Part shown: positions 1 through 5,654 of the stretch, one piece after another
How positions within the stretch are numbered: position 1 is the first letter of the stretch
Layout: every line of letters begins with the position of its first letter
Assembly: GCA_025060055.1 (NCBI GenBank)
Contig: JANXCK010000049.1
Location: forward strand, 1-7,473
Source: Fimbriimonadales bacterium
GTDB lineage: Bacteria > Armatimonadota > Fimbriimonadia > Fimbriimonadales > GBS-DC
DNA: 7,473 nucleotides
Reading direction: 5' to 3'
Translations under genes and position numbers: made by a program
The notes under the pieces: generated by a model
Databases searched by the model: none
Seen by the model: only the letters and a program-made list of their open reading frames with translations
What the model was told of the DNA's origin: nothing

Positions 1-1
1 G

Positions 2-973
2 CTGGAGCGCATCGCGGCGATTCGCAGGCAGCTGGCGACCGATTTGGGCTTCGTGATGCCCTCCGTGCGTGTGCGCGACAACGTGCGCTTGCGCCCGATG
101 CAGTACCAAATCAAGATTCGCGGCGAGACAGTGGCGCAGGCGGAGGCGCAGCCGCGCATGCTGCTTGCCATGCCCCCCAGCTCCGACTCACCCCCGATCG
201 AGGGCATCGCCACTACTGAACCCGTGTTCGGCATGCGGGCATACTGGATTGAACCTCACCTGCGCGAGCAGGCGCAACGACTGGGCTACACCGTCGTAGA
301 GCCGACCGCTGTCGTTGCCACACATCTCACGGAGATAGTGCGCCGCCACGCCGCAGAACTCTTGGGACGCGCCGAAGTGCAGCAATTGCTGGACAACCTC
401 AAGGAGCATAACCCCGTCGTGGTGCAGGAGGTTGTGCCCGACCTGCTCACGCTGGGCGAGGTGCAGAAGGTGCTGCAGCACCTGTTGCGCGAGGGCGTGC
501 CAATTCGCGACCTGGAGACGATTCTGGAGACGCTGGGCGACCACGCGGGGCGCACACGCGATACGGAGGCGTTGGGCGAGTATGCCCGCGCCGCCCTCGC
601 ACGCACCATCACACACCGCCTGCAGTCGCCCGACGGCAAACTGCGCGTGATAGTGTTCGAGCCTGCGCTGGAGGCGTCCTTGCGTGAGCGCGTTGAGCAG
701 ACCCCGCATGGCGTCGCGCTGAGCGTGGAGATGGACACCAGCCGCGCCTTGCTGCAAGCCATCGGGCAGCATGCCCAGCAGATGACCGCGCGGGGCTACC
801 TCCCCGTGCTGGCGTGCGCGGGCAACCTGCGCCTGCCTGTGCGCAAACTGCTCGGCTCTGAGCTGCCCCAGCTGCATGTGATTGCCTACCACGAAATCGC
901 GCCCAACACAAATATCGAGATTGTGGAGCAGATCAGCCGAGCGGAGGTGGTAGGGGTGGCGGTGGCAGCGTGA
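2..973 (+). CDS. flhA: Flagellar biosynthesis protein FlhA, C-terminal cytoplasmic domain (5' partial)
   Basis: FlhA is the export-gate protein of the flagellar type III secretion system. Its membrane half (not in the window) forms a ring with FlhB, FliP, FliQ and FliR, and its cytoplasmic half docks export substrates and chaperones. The visible 323 residues are the linker end and the whole cytoplasmic domain. The reading frame is open from base 2 (LERIAAIRRQLATDLG), so the TTG at 44 is internal and not a start. Family landmarks are MPSVRVRDN and QIKIRGETVA near residues 19-45, RLGYTVVEPTAVVATHL near 93-109, a helical PDLLTLGEVQKVLQ stretch near 146-159, and the final HVIAYHEIAPNTNIEIV near 293-309. 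FlhA is usually about 690 residues, so roughly half is missing upstream. The gene ends in TGA, directly before repeat element A. Upstream flagellar genes are expected but not visible. Recognition is secure. Confidence 0.95.
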   Translation: MERIAAIRRQLATDLGFVMPSVRVRDNVRLRPMQYQIKIRGETVAQAEAQPRMLLAMPPSSDSPPIEGIATTEPVFGMRAYWIEPHLREQAQRLGYTVVEPTAVVATHLTEIVRRHAAELLGRAEVQQLLDNLKEHNPVVVQEVVPDLLTLGEVQKVLQHLLREGVPIRDLETILETLGDHAGRTRDTEALGEYARAALARTITHRLQSPDGKLRVIVFEPALEASLRERVEQTPHGVALSVEMDTSRALLQAIGQHAQQMTARGYLPVLACAGNLRLPVRKLLGSELPQLHVIAYHEIAPNTNIEIVEQISRAEVVGVAVAA

Positions 974-976
974 TAA

Positions 977-1106
977 TAAGTGCTTCCAACTTGAAATCGT
1001 CCCTTATCTGCGGGGCGGGTTGGGAAACCGCCCCTACCCCAAATACCCTGTAGGGGCGCGTCCGCGACGCGCCCGAAACGAGACGATTTCACTTGGGAGG
1101 CACTTA
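977..1106. repeat. Inverted-repeat element A (about 130 bp)
   Basis: The left arm at 977-1001 begins TAAGTGCTTCC and ends GAAATCGTC. The right arm at 1082-1106 is its inverted copy, matching at 21 of 25 positions. Inside are two hairpins. The first is 1012-1021 paired with 1025-1034 (GGGGCGG against CCGCCCC, one internal mismatch). The second is a perfect 9-bp stem GGGCGCGTC/GACGCGCCC (1054-1062 with 1066-1074) around loop CGC. The first 17 bases of the element recur exactly at 6730-6746. There is no coding capacity. It resembles a MITE- or REP-like dispersed element, but no transposase or target duplication is visible. Confidence 0.75.
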
Positions 1107-1269
1107 CCAATCGGGGTTTAAATAACGCATCGTCTTGTACGGCTAAAGCCGTTGCTGTGCAGACAAAGCCAACCTCCGTCGGCTCTTTAGCCCGCGCAGG
1201 CGGGCTTTGTCTGCGCAGGAACGGCTTCAGCCGTATCGGAGTATTGCACTACTTGAAACCCCGATTGGT
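1106..1269. repeat. Inverted-repeat element B (164 bp)
   Basis: The ends are perfect 14-bp inverted repeats, ACCAATCGGGGTTT (1106-1119) and AAACCCCGATTGGT (1256-1269). Nested inside is a second inverted repeat of 33 bp, 1138-1170 against 1203-1235, matching at 30 of 33 positions. Each of its arms contains a small palindrome of its own (ACGGCT/AGCCGT). A central 7-bp stem AGCCCGC/GCGGGCT lies at 1189-1195 and 1200-1206. Transcribed on either strand it would fold into one long hairpin. It abuts element A, sharing base 1106. The same ends bound element C at 6616-6730. Confidence 0.8.
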
Positions 1270-1346
1270 GCAAAAATTGCTAACCACAGCCGTGTTCAGG
1301 ATGAGTGTGGGGACTGAGACCGCTGTTGCTATACCTTAGAAACACT

Positions 1347-1664
1347 TCACACGGGGAACCCGAACGCTTGCAACATCTGACGCCCCTCTTCCGAAATCCG
1401 CTCAGGCGTCCACAGCGGGTCAAAGGTGAACTCCACATGCACGGCTTTGACGCCAGGAATGCTCATGGCGCGGTCGCGGATTTCGTCGGCAAGCATATCG
1501 CCGACGGGGCAGCCGGGCGAGGTGAGCGTCATCAGGATCGACACCTCGCCCGCCTCCGAAACCTGCAGGTCGTAAATCAGCCCCAAGTCGGCGATGTTGA
1601 GCGGGATTTCGGGGTCGTATACATCGTGCAGAATGTCCCACACTTGGTCGCGCAGAGTGTTCAT
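1347..1664 (-). CDS. MIP18/DUF59 family protein, SufT-like iron-sulfur assembly factor
   Basis: A 105-residue single-domain protein of the MIP18 (DUF59, PaaD/SufT) family. Members help mature or load iron-sulfur proteins in the cytoplasm; the exact client here is unknown. Visible family marks are the YDPEIPLNIADLGLIYDL block at residues 16-33, the TSPGCP loop at 48-53 with the conserved cysteine C52, and DPLWTPERIS at 82-91. Length is normal for the stand-alone family. The ATG at 1664 overlaps the stop of htpX as ATGA, and an AGGGG ribosome-binding site lies in the end of htpX at 1675-1679 with a 10-base spacer. Both points support this start and translational coupling. No suf structural genes are nearby, so it could equally be a general DUF59 metal-cluster protein. 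The family call is firm and the specific role is not. Confidence 0.9.
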   Translation of the reverse strand: MNTLRDQVWDILHDVYDPEIPLNIADLGLIYDLQVSEAGEVSILMTLTSPGCPVGDMLADEIRDRAMSIPGVKAVHVEFTFDPLWTPERISEEGRQMLQAFGFPV

Positions 1665-2530
1665 ACCACTCGTACCCCTGAAGCCATCGCCTCAAGTCGG
1701 CGGATGCGCTCTTGCACGGGCGGGTGCGTGCTGAACAGCGCCATCACGCCACCGCCGCGCAGCGGGTTCACGATGTACATATGCGCAGTGGCAGGCTGCG
1801 CGTGCGCGTTGGGGATTTGGTGCGCTGCGGCTTCGAGCTTGCGCAGCGCGTTCGCCAAGCCGATAGGCGTGCCTGCGATTTCCGCGCCTGTCTTGTCCGC
1901 CTCATACTCGCGGGCGCGCGAGATAGCCAGCTGCACAATCATTGCGGCAAACGGCGCGACAATCGTCAGGGCGAGCGCTCCCAGCAGCGAGAGCGGGCTA
2001 CTGTTGCCCTCTTCGTCGCGTCCGCCAAACAGCAGCGTGCTGTAGTATATCAGGTTCGCCACGCCCGAAATCGCACCCGCAATCGTGGCAGCGATTGCCA
2101 TAATCAGCGTGTCGCGATTTTTGATATGTGCCAGCTCGTGGGCAATCACGCCCTTCACTTCGTCGTAGTTCATCATTTGCAGCAGCCCCTGCGTGACGGC
2201 GACCACCCCGTTTTGCGGGTTGCGCCCCGTCGCGAATGCGTTCGGCTGCAGCTCAGGAATCAGATACAGGCGCGGCATCGGCAGGTTCGCACGCTGACAC
2301 ATCTCGCGGGTCATCCGATACAGCTCGGGCGCGTCGCGCTCCGAAAGCGGCTGCGCCCCCGACATCGCAATCACCAGCTTATCGCTGAACCAGTACGAAC
2401 CGAGGTTCATTATCGCCGCGAAAACCAGCGCGACGATAACACCTACATGACCGCCCAGTAAGTTCCCAAGCCAGACCAGAATCAGGGTTAGCCCCGTGAG
2501 CAACAGTCCTGTTTTCAACATATTGAGCAT
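1661..2530 (-). CDS. htpX: HtpX-type M48 membrane zinc metalloprotease
   Basis: HtpX is an integral-membrane zinc protease of family M48 that degrades damaged or misfolded membrane proteins. The 289-residue product has the family layout. Two N-terminal membrane helices lie at about 4-26 and 29-49. The zinc motif HELAH is at 131-135, two further hydrophobic segments lie at about 141-169 and 182-204, and SRAREYEAD at 204-212 includes the likely third zinc ligand E208. A FSTHPPVQERIRRL tail near 266-279 is also typical. The ATG at 2530 is preferred over the GTG at 2539, because GGAGG at 2540-2544 sits 9 bases before the ATG but directly against the GTG. A strong extended -10 box lies just upstream. 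The gene is first in an operon with the SufT-like gene. All catalytic residues are present, so the enzyme looks intact. Confidence 0.95.
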   Translation of the reverse strand: MLNMLKTGLLLTGLTLILVWLGNLLGGHVGVIVALVFAAIMNLGSYWFSDKLVIAMSGAQPLSERDAPELYRMTREMCQRANLPMPRLYLIPELQPNAFATGRNPQNGVVAVTQGLLQMMNYDEVKGVIAHELAHIKNRDTLIMAIAATIAGAISGVANLIYYSTLLFGGRDEEGNSSPLSLLGALALTIVAPFAAMIVQLAISRAREYEADKTGAEIAGTPIGLANALRKLEAAAHQIPNAHAQPATAHMYIVNPLRGGGVMALFSTHPPVQERIRRLEAMASGVRVV

Positions 2531-2539
2531 ACTCAGCAC

Positions 2540-2544
2540 CCTCC
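2540..2544 (-). promoter_or_regulatory. Ribosome-binding site of htpX
   Basis: GGAGG on the minus strand lies 9 bases before the ATG at 2530. It decides the start in favour of this ATG over the GTG at 2539, which would touch it with no spacer. Confidence 0.75.
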
Positions 2545-2550
2545 GAATGT

Positions 2551-2559
2551 ATTATACCA
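2551..2559 (-). promoter_or_regulatory. Extended -10 promoter of the htpX-sufT operon
   Basis: On the minus strand the sequence reads TGGTATAAT, a perfect TATAAT box with the extended TGn motif. No good -35 box is found 16-18 bases upstream (AACCCT or GAACCC), as is common for extended -10 promoters. Transcription would start near 2545, giving a leader of about 15 bases that just includes the ribosome-binding site. Confidence 0.65.
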
Positions 2560-2616
2560 GATGGGGGTGCAGTAGGGTTCCCGTCGTCTGCGCGGGATAT
2601 AGAGACGGATAGTTAT

Positions 2617-2634
2617 ACCAAACGGGCTTCAAGT
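2617..2634. repeat. Solo end of the B/C repeat family
   Basis: ACCAAACGGGCTTCAAGT resembles the element-C type end ACCAATCGGGGTTTCAAGT with one substitution, one missing base and one or two further changes. No opposite end is visible nearby. It sits between the htpX promoter and the end of the DUF3084 gene, so it may be a decayed or one-ended copy. Confidence 0.45.
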
Positions 2635-2639
2635 GAGAC

Positions 2640-2682
2640 GGCTGAGGTCTGAGGGCAGACGCAGCAGGCTATGCAATCAGCC
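2640..2682 (-). other. Stem-loop overlapping the end of the DUF3084 gene
   Basis: GGCTGA (2640-2645) pairs with TCAGCC (2677-2682), enclosing a perfect 5-bp hairpin GTCTG/CAGAC (2647-2651 with 2656-2660). The outer stem includes the stop codon of the minus-strand gene. It could help end that transcript, but no T-run follows on the minus strand, so I do not call it an intrinsic terminator. Confidence 0.35.
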
Positions 2683-4200
2683 CCTTCCTGTGGAGCGTTC
2701 GGGCAAGGTTTCAAACTTAAGGGTGAGCAGGTCGCCCGCATAGGTGGTCTTTGCCGCGCGCACTACCAGCCACACGCGCTCGGTGCGGCACTGACGCGCT
2801 TGTTCCATCAGCTGCAGCAGGGTGTCGGGTGCGGTCTCGCCTACGGTGGGCGGGTTGCCCGCACGCTCCTGACGGGGTAGAATGCCCGCTTCAATCGCCC
2901 GCTCGCGCACCTGTGTCTGCAAAAACGCCAGCACTTGCTTGAGAGGGCTGCGCTCAGGACGGCAGTCGATTACCGCGCGGGCAATCTCCTCGCCTGCTTC
3001 GAACACCTTGCGGTTGCGGTACAGGCGCAGCTCAATCGGCACAGGTTCGCCTTGCGCCGTGTTGGTGAGGGCAATCGCCACTGCCACCACTGAGTCGCCG
3101 AAGTTGCGGATGTTTTGCTGGATTGCCTCGAGGCTCTCGCTCTCGGTAATCTGCACTTGCTCGCCGCTGGCAAGGCGCACGCGCTTGTCGGGGATGAATA
3201 CCGCGCGGGTTTGCGGGGGCGACGGGGCAGCCCCGCGCTCGCGCGCGATGCGGTCGGCGAGATGGAGCAGGTCTTGCAACGCCTGCCGTACTCGAACCTC
3301 GCTCCAGCCAACGGGGATTACGATGCGCCCCAGCTCCTCGCCAATCTGCACAGCCACAGGCGTCAGCCGAATGTTCGCCAGCTGCACCAGCTCGCGTGTG
3401 GCACGCTCCAGTTCGTCCAGTTGGCGGCGCAAGTCGACGTTGCGTCCCAGCAGGATACTGTTTTGTGTCTCCAGCTGCTCGCGCTCTGCGGCGAGCTGTC
3501 GGTTTTGCGCAGCGAGCTGCTGGTTCTGAGCTTGGAGGCGACGGTTATCCGTATCGAGCTTCGCGTTTTCGGAAGCGAGCGCGACGCCCTGCTGGGCGAA
3601 CTCGTCGTTTTGCCTGCGCAAGCGTGCCTGCTGTTGCTCCAGCGCGGCGATTTGGGTACGCACCGCCTGCATAGCGTCCTCAAGCTGCTGGCGCGCCCGA
3701 CGCGCCTGATGGAGCAGCCATTGCGCCTGTGCAAGTTGCGCGCGGCTCTGGCTCAGTTGCTGGCTCACCCGCTTAAGCTGCGTTTCCAGCTGCTGCGCTT
3801 GCACCAATCGCTTGTTGAAGGCGCGTTCCAGTCGCTTCAGCTCCGCGTCGAGGCGTGCCTGCTCCGCATGCAGCTGCTGGTTAGCAGCTTGGAGTTTCGC
3901 GTTGCGCACCTGCAGCTCTTTGAGGCGCGTCTCGTTCTCGCGCAGTTCCACAAGAACGCGGTCGCCCCGCGTAATCCACACCCGAAACGACTCGTTGACT
4001 GCGGTCATCCCCAGCACGGTCAGTGCGACGGTAAGACAGCCCGTGAGGGTGGTGATAAGCGTTGCTGTGTGGCGCGGGCGAATACCAAACAAGCTCAGTC
4101 GTTGCTTGCCCAGCCGCCTGCCCAACCAGTCGCCAGCGTATGCCAACGCGCCTCCGAACAGCGTCAGCAGCGCCACGATAATCAGCATAGTCAAGGTCAT
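2677..4200 (-). CDS. DUF3084 domain membrane-anchored coiled-coil protein
   Basis: A 507-residue protein of the DUF3084 family, known to me from cyanobacteria, Deinococcus-Thermus and related groups; its function is unknown. Residues 1-22 form a membrane segment. Next comes the family block GDWLGRRLGKQRLSLFGIRPRHTA (23-46) and then a second hydrophobic segment at about 47-68. Residues 80-272 are a Gln/Ala/Arg/Leu-rich coiled coil with four regular leucine heptads at 222-250. A globular part from about 275 to 500 makes up the rest and includes IVIPVGWSEVRVRQAL (293-308) and FIPDKRVRLASGEQVQI (335-351). The coiled-coil part should project from the membrane, perhaps as a scaffold; that is inference. 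The ATG at 4200 lies 10 bases after a TATAAT box with no ribosome-binding site, so translation may be nearly leaderless. M5 is an alternative start. The gene is transcribed alone and divergently from the sugar-binding protein. Confidence 0.88.
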   Translation of the reverse strand: MTLTMLIIVALLTLFGGALAYAGDWLGRRLGKQRLSLFGIRPRHTATLITTLTGCLTVALTVLGMTAVNESFRVWITRGDRVLVELRENETRLKELQVRNAKLQAANQQLHAEQARLDAELKRLERAFNKRLVQAQQLETQLKRVSQQLSQSRAQLAQAQWLLHQARRARQQLEDAMQAVRTQIAALEQQQARLRRQNDEFAQQGVALASENAKLDTDNRRLQAQNQQLAAQNRQLAAEREQLETQNSILLGRNVDLRRQLDELERATRELVQLANIRLTPVAVQIGEELGRIVIPVGWSEVRVRQALQDLLHLADRIARERGAAPSPPQTRAVFIPDKRVRLASGEQVQITESESLEAIQQNIRNFGDSVVAVAIALTNTAQGEPVPIELRLYRNRKVFEAGEEIARAVIDCRPERSPLKQVLAFLQTQVRERAIEAGILPRQERAGNPPTVGETAPDTLLQLMEQARQCRTERVWLVVRAAKTTYAGDLLTLKFETLPERSTGRG

Positions 4201-4210
4201 AGGTCAACGA

Positions 4211-4216
4211 ATTATA
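4211..4216 (-). promoter_or_regulatory. -10 box of the DUF3084 gene, near-leaderless
   Basis: A perfect TATAAT on the minus strand ends 10 bases before the ATG at 4200. A start about 7 bases downstream would leave only 3-4 untranslated bases. No recognisable -35 is present: the site at a 17-bp spacer is AGTATA, the complement of the -10 box of the divergent promoter. Confidence 0.55.
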
Positions 4217-4233
4217 CCGACGCAGGGGCAAGG

Positions 4234-4239
4234 TATACT
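4234..4239 (+). promoter_or_regulatory. -10 box of the sugar-binding lipoprotein gene
   Basis: TATACT inside the 10-mer AAGGTATACT (4230-4239), which recurs before the sugar kinase at 5575-5584. The predicted start near 4246 gives a leader of about 25 bases. The -35 position is occupied by the opposing TATAAT box. No good ribosome-binding site is visible before the ATG at 4271. Confidence 0.5.
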
Positions 4240-4270
4240 TGCTCAACCTACCCTGCGTACGGTATTCACG

Positions 4271-5575
4271 ATGCGCCTCTTGCTTGGCGGATTGGGGCTG
4301 GGATTGACGGTGTTCAGTGGCTGCTCGCCGCCGCGCGAGCCAGTGCCCGCAGGACGCACGATACTGCGCGTGTGGAGCATGTGGGCGGGCGACGAGGAAA
4401 AGGTGTTTCAAGGTGTCGTCGACCACTACAACCGCATCCAGAACAAAGTATACATCCAGAACCTTGGTGCGGTGGAGGATACCAAGATTATTCGTTCGAT
4501 TGTGGCGGGCGCGCCGCCCGACTTTTTCACGCTCCGCGAGCCAGGCTACCTCGCGCCGTTAGCGGCGAACAACGCCTTGCTGCCTCTGGACGACTGGTTC
4601 CGCGAGTCGGGCTTGCGCGAGCAGGACTTCGTCCCCGCCGCGCTTGCACAGGGACGCTATCAAGGTAGGCTCTACTCGATGCCTTACTTGCTGGACGCGC
4701 AGGCGTTGTTTTACAATCCCGACCATTTCAAACGCGCTGGCATCCGTCCGAACCAGCCGCCCCGCACTCTGGAGCAGATGCTGGACTATGCGCGTCGCCT
4801 CACGGTCAGATCGCGCACGGGGGCAATTCAAACGCTGGGGATGCGTCCGCCTGACCTGATTTACATCATCGGCGCGTTCGGTGGGCAGTTCGTAGACCCC
4901 AACACGGGTGCGCCAACCGCCGACCATCCCGTCAACCTCGAAGCTGCCCGCTACTATCGTGCCCTCATCGAGGCGATGGGCGACGGCAAGGAGGTACAGG
5001 CGTTCACGATGAGCTTCGGCAACGAGCAAGGCACAAATAACCCGTTTTTCTTGGGCAAAATCTCGATGATGATTAACGGGCAGTGGAACCCTGCATGGTT
5101 CCAGAAGTACGCGCCACATGTGCCCTACGAGGTCGCGCCTGTGCCCTATCCTGCCCGTCGCCCTGACCTGCGCCTGCCCACATGGATTGGACAAAACATG
5201 TTCTGCATCCCGCGCGAATCGCGACACCCGCGCGAGGCGTGGGAGTTTTTCCTGTGGATGCAGACCGAAGAGGCGCAGTTGCTCTTCGCCGAAACGATGC
5301 GCGGTATCCCCAACATACGGCGCGTGCTGCAACATCCGCAGCTGCGCACTGTGCGCGCCCGCAACGAGGTGTGGAAACGCGGCTACTCCAAGTTCCTGAG
5401 TCTGGTCGATAGCCCTAATGCACGCTTCTTTCCGATTACGCCCGTCGCCACACTGTACCTACACGAGCTTTACACAGCGCAGGACTACCTCATCAGTGGC
5501 AACAAGGCTCCCGAACAGGCGTTGTACGATGTGCAGGCACGCGTGGCAGCCGAGTTTCGCAGGTGGAGTGCATAA
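4271..5575 (+). CDS. ABC-type sugar substrate-binding lipoprotein (family 1 extracellular SBP)
   Basis: A 434-residue solute-binding protein of the sugar (UgpB/MalE-like) type, which captures a carbohydrate outside the membrane and delivers it to an ABC permease. The N-terminus is a short lipoprotein signal, with hydrophobic residues 2-15 and lipobox FSGC, so Cys18 is probably lipidated. Family marks are ILRVWSMWAGDEEKVFQGVVDHY (31-53), the DFFTLREPGYLAPLAANNALLPLDDW region (84-109), YSMPYLLDAQALFYNPDHFKRAG (135-157), FFLGKISMMINGQW (259-272) and PREAWEFFLWM (320-330). The start at 4271 is chosen because it gives the signal peptide; the frame stays open further upstream, but that part lies antisense to the DUF3084 gene. 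No permease or ATPase gene follows. Instead a sugar kinase comes after 79 bases. The substrate cannot be read from the sequence; an amino sugar is a guess from the neighbour. Confidence 0.92.
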   Translation: MRLLLGGLGLGLTVFSGCSPPREPVPAGRTILRVWSMWAGDEEKVFQGVVDHYNRIQNKVYIQNLGAVEDTKIIRSIVAGAPPDFFTLREPGYLAPLAANNALLPLDDWFRESGLREQDFVPAALAQGRYQGRLYSMPYLLDAQALFYNPDHFKRAGIRPNQPPRTLEQMLDYARRLTVRSRTGAIQTLGMRPPDLIYIIGAFGGQFVDPNTGAPTADHPVNLEAARYYRALIEAMGDGKEVQAFTMSFGNEQGTNNPFFLGKISMMINGQWNPAWFQKYAPHVPYEVAPVPYPARRPDLRLPTWIGQNMFCIPRESRHPREAWEFFLWMQTEEAQLLFAETMRGIPNIRRVLQHPQLRTVRARNEVWKRGYSKFLSLVDSPNARFFPITPVATLYLHELYTAQDYLISGNKAPEQALYDVQARVAAEFRRWSA

Positions 5576-5584
5576 AGGTATACT
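5556..5584 (+). promoter_or_regulatory. Candidate promoter of the sugar kinase
   Basis: TTCGCA (5556-5561) and TATACT (5579-5584) are separated by 17 bases, matching the sigma-70 boxes at 4 of 6 and 5 of 6 positions. The -35 box lies in the end of the lipoprotein gene and the stop codon lies in the spacer. The 10-mer AAGGTATACT is identical to the one before the lipoprotein gene, so both genes may be expressed by the same polymerase under similar rules. Confidence 0.5.
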
Positions 5585-5654
5585 CCAACGCGAGCTCAGC
5601 TTCGTCGGCGAAACACGAGTACTACGAGGCATGTTGGGCAGCCTCTCGAAATAG

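Larger units (their letters stand above)
974..1346. other. Gene-free interval between flhA and the sufT-like gene
   Basis: These 373 bases separate two genes that converge (flhA on plus, the htpX-sufT pair on minus). From 977 to 1269 they are filled by two abutting inverted-repeat elements, A and B. The remaining 1270-1346 carries no open frame, repeat or clear stem with a T-run that I can support. Short frames here read through the inverted repeats and have no family resemblance. Foldable element A or B could serve as a bidirectional transcription stop for the converging genes. That is inference only, since no T-tract follows either stem. Confidence 0.7.

Noticed and set aside
44..973. TTG at 44 as the start of a 309-residue protein
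   Set aside because: The frame is open to base 2 and the upstream residues match FlhA, so the gene is cut by the window edge.
974..1346. CRISPR array or attachment site
   Set aside because: The repeats are inverted and nested, not regularly spaced direct repeats, and no cas, integrase or tRNA gene is present.
1305..2461. Two long plus-strand frames of about 250 codons
   Set aside because: Both lie opposite htpX and the sufT-like gene, which have clear family motifs. The plus-strand translations have none.
2557..2578. A further copy of the B/C repeat end near the htpX promoter
   Set aside because: Similarity to ACCAATCGGGGTTTCAAGTAG needs several substitutions and a gap, and is explained as well by chance in G-rich sequence.
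3812..4270. N-terminal extension of the sugar-binding protein
   Set aside because: This part lies antisense to the DUF3084 gene. The lipoprotein signal begins at 4271, downstream of a TATACT box.
3115..4668. 517-codon open frame on the plus strand
   Set aside because: It is antisense to the DUF3084 gene, low in family resemblance, and overlaps the lipoprotein start. It is explained by GC-rich codon bias opposite a coiled coil.
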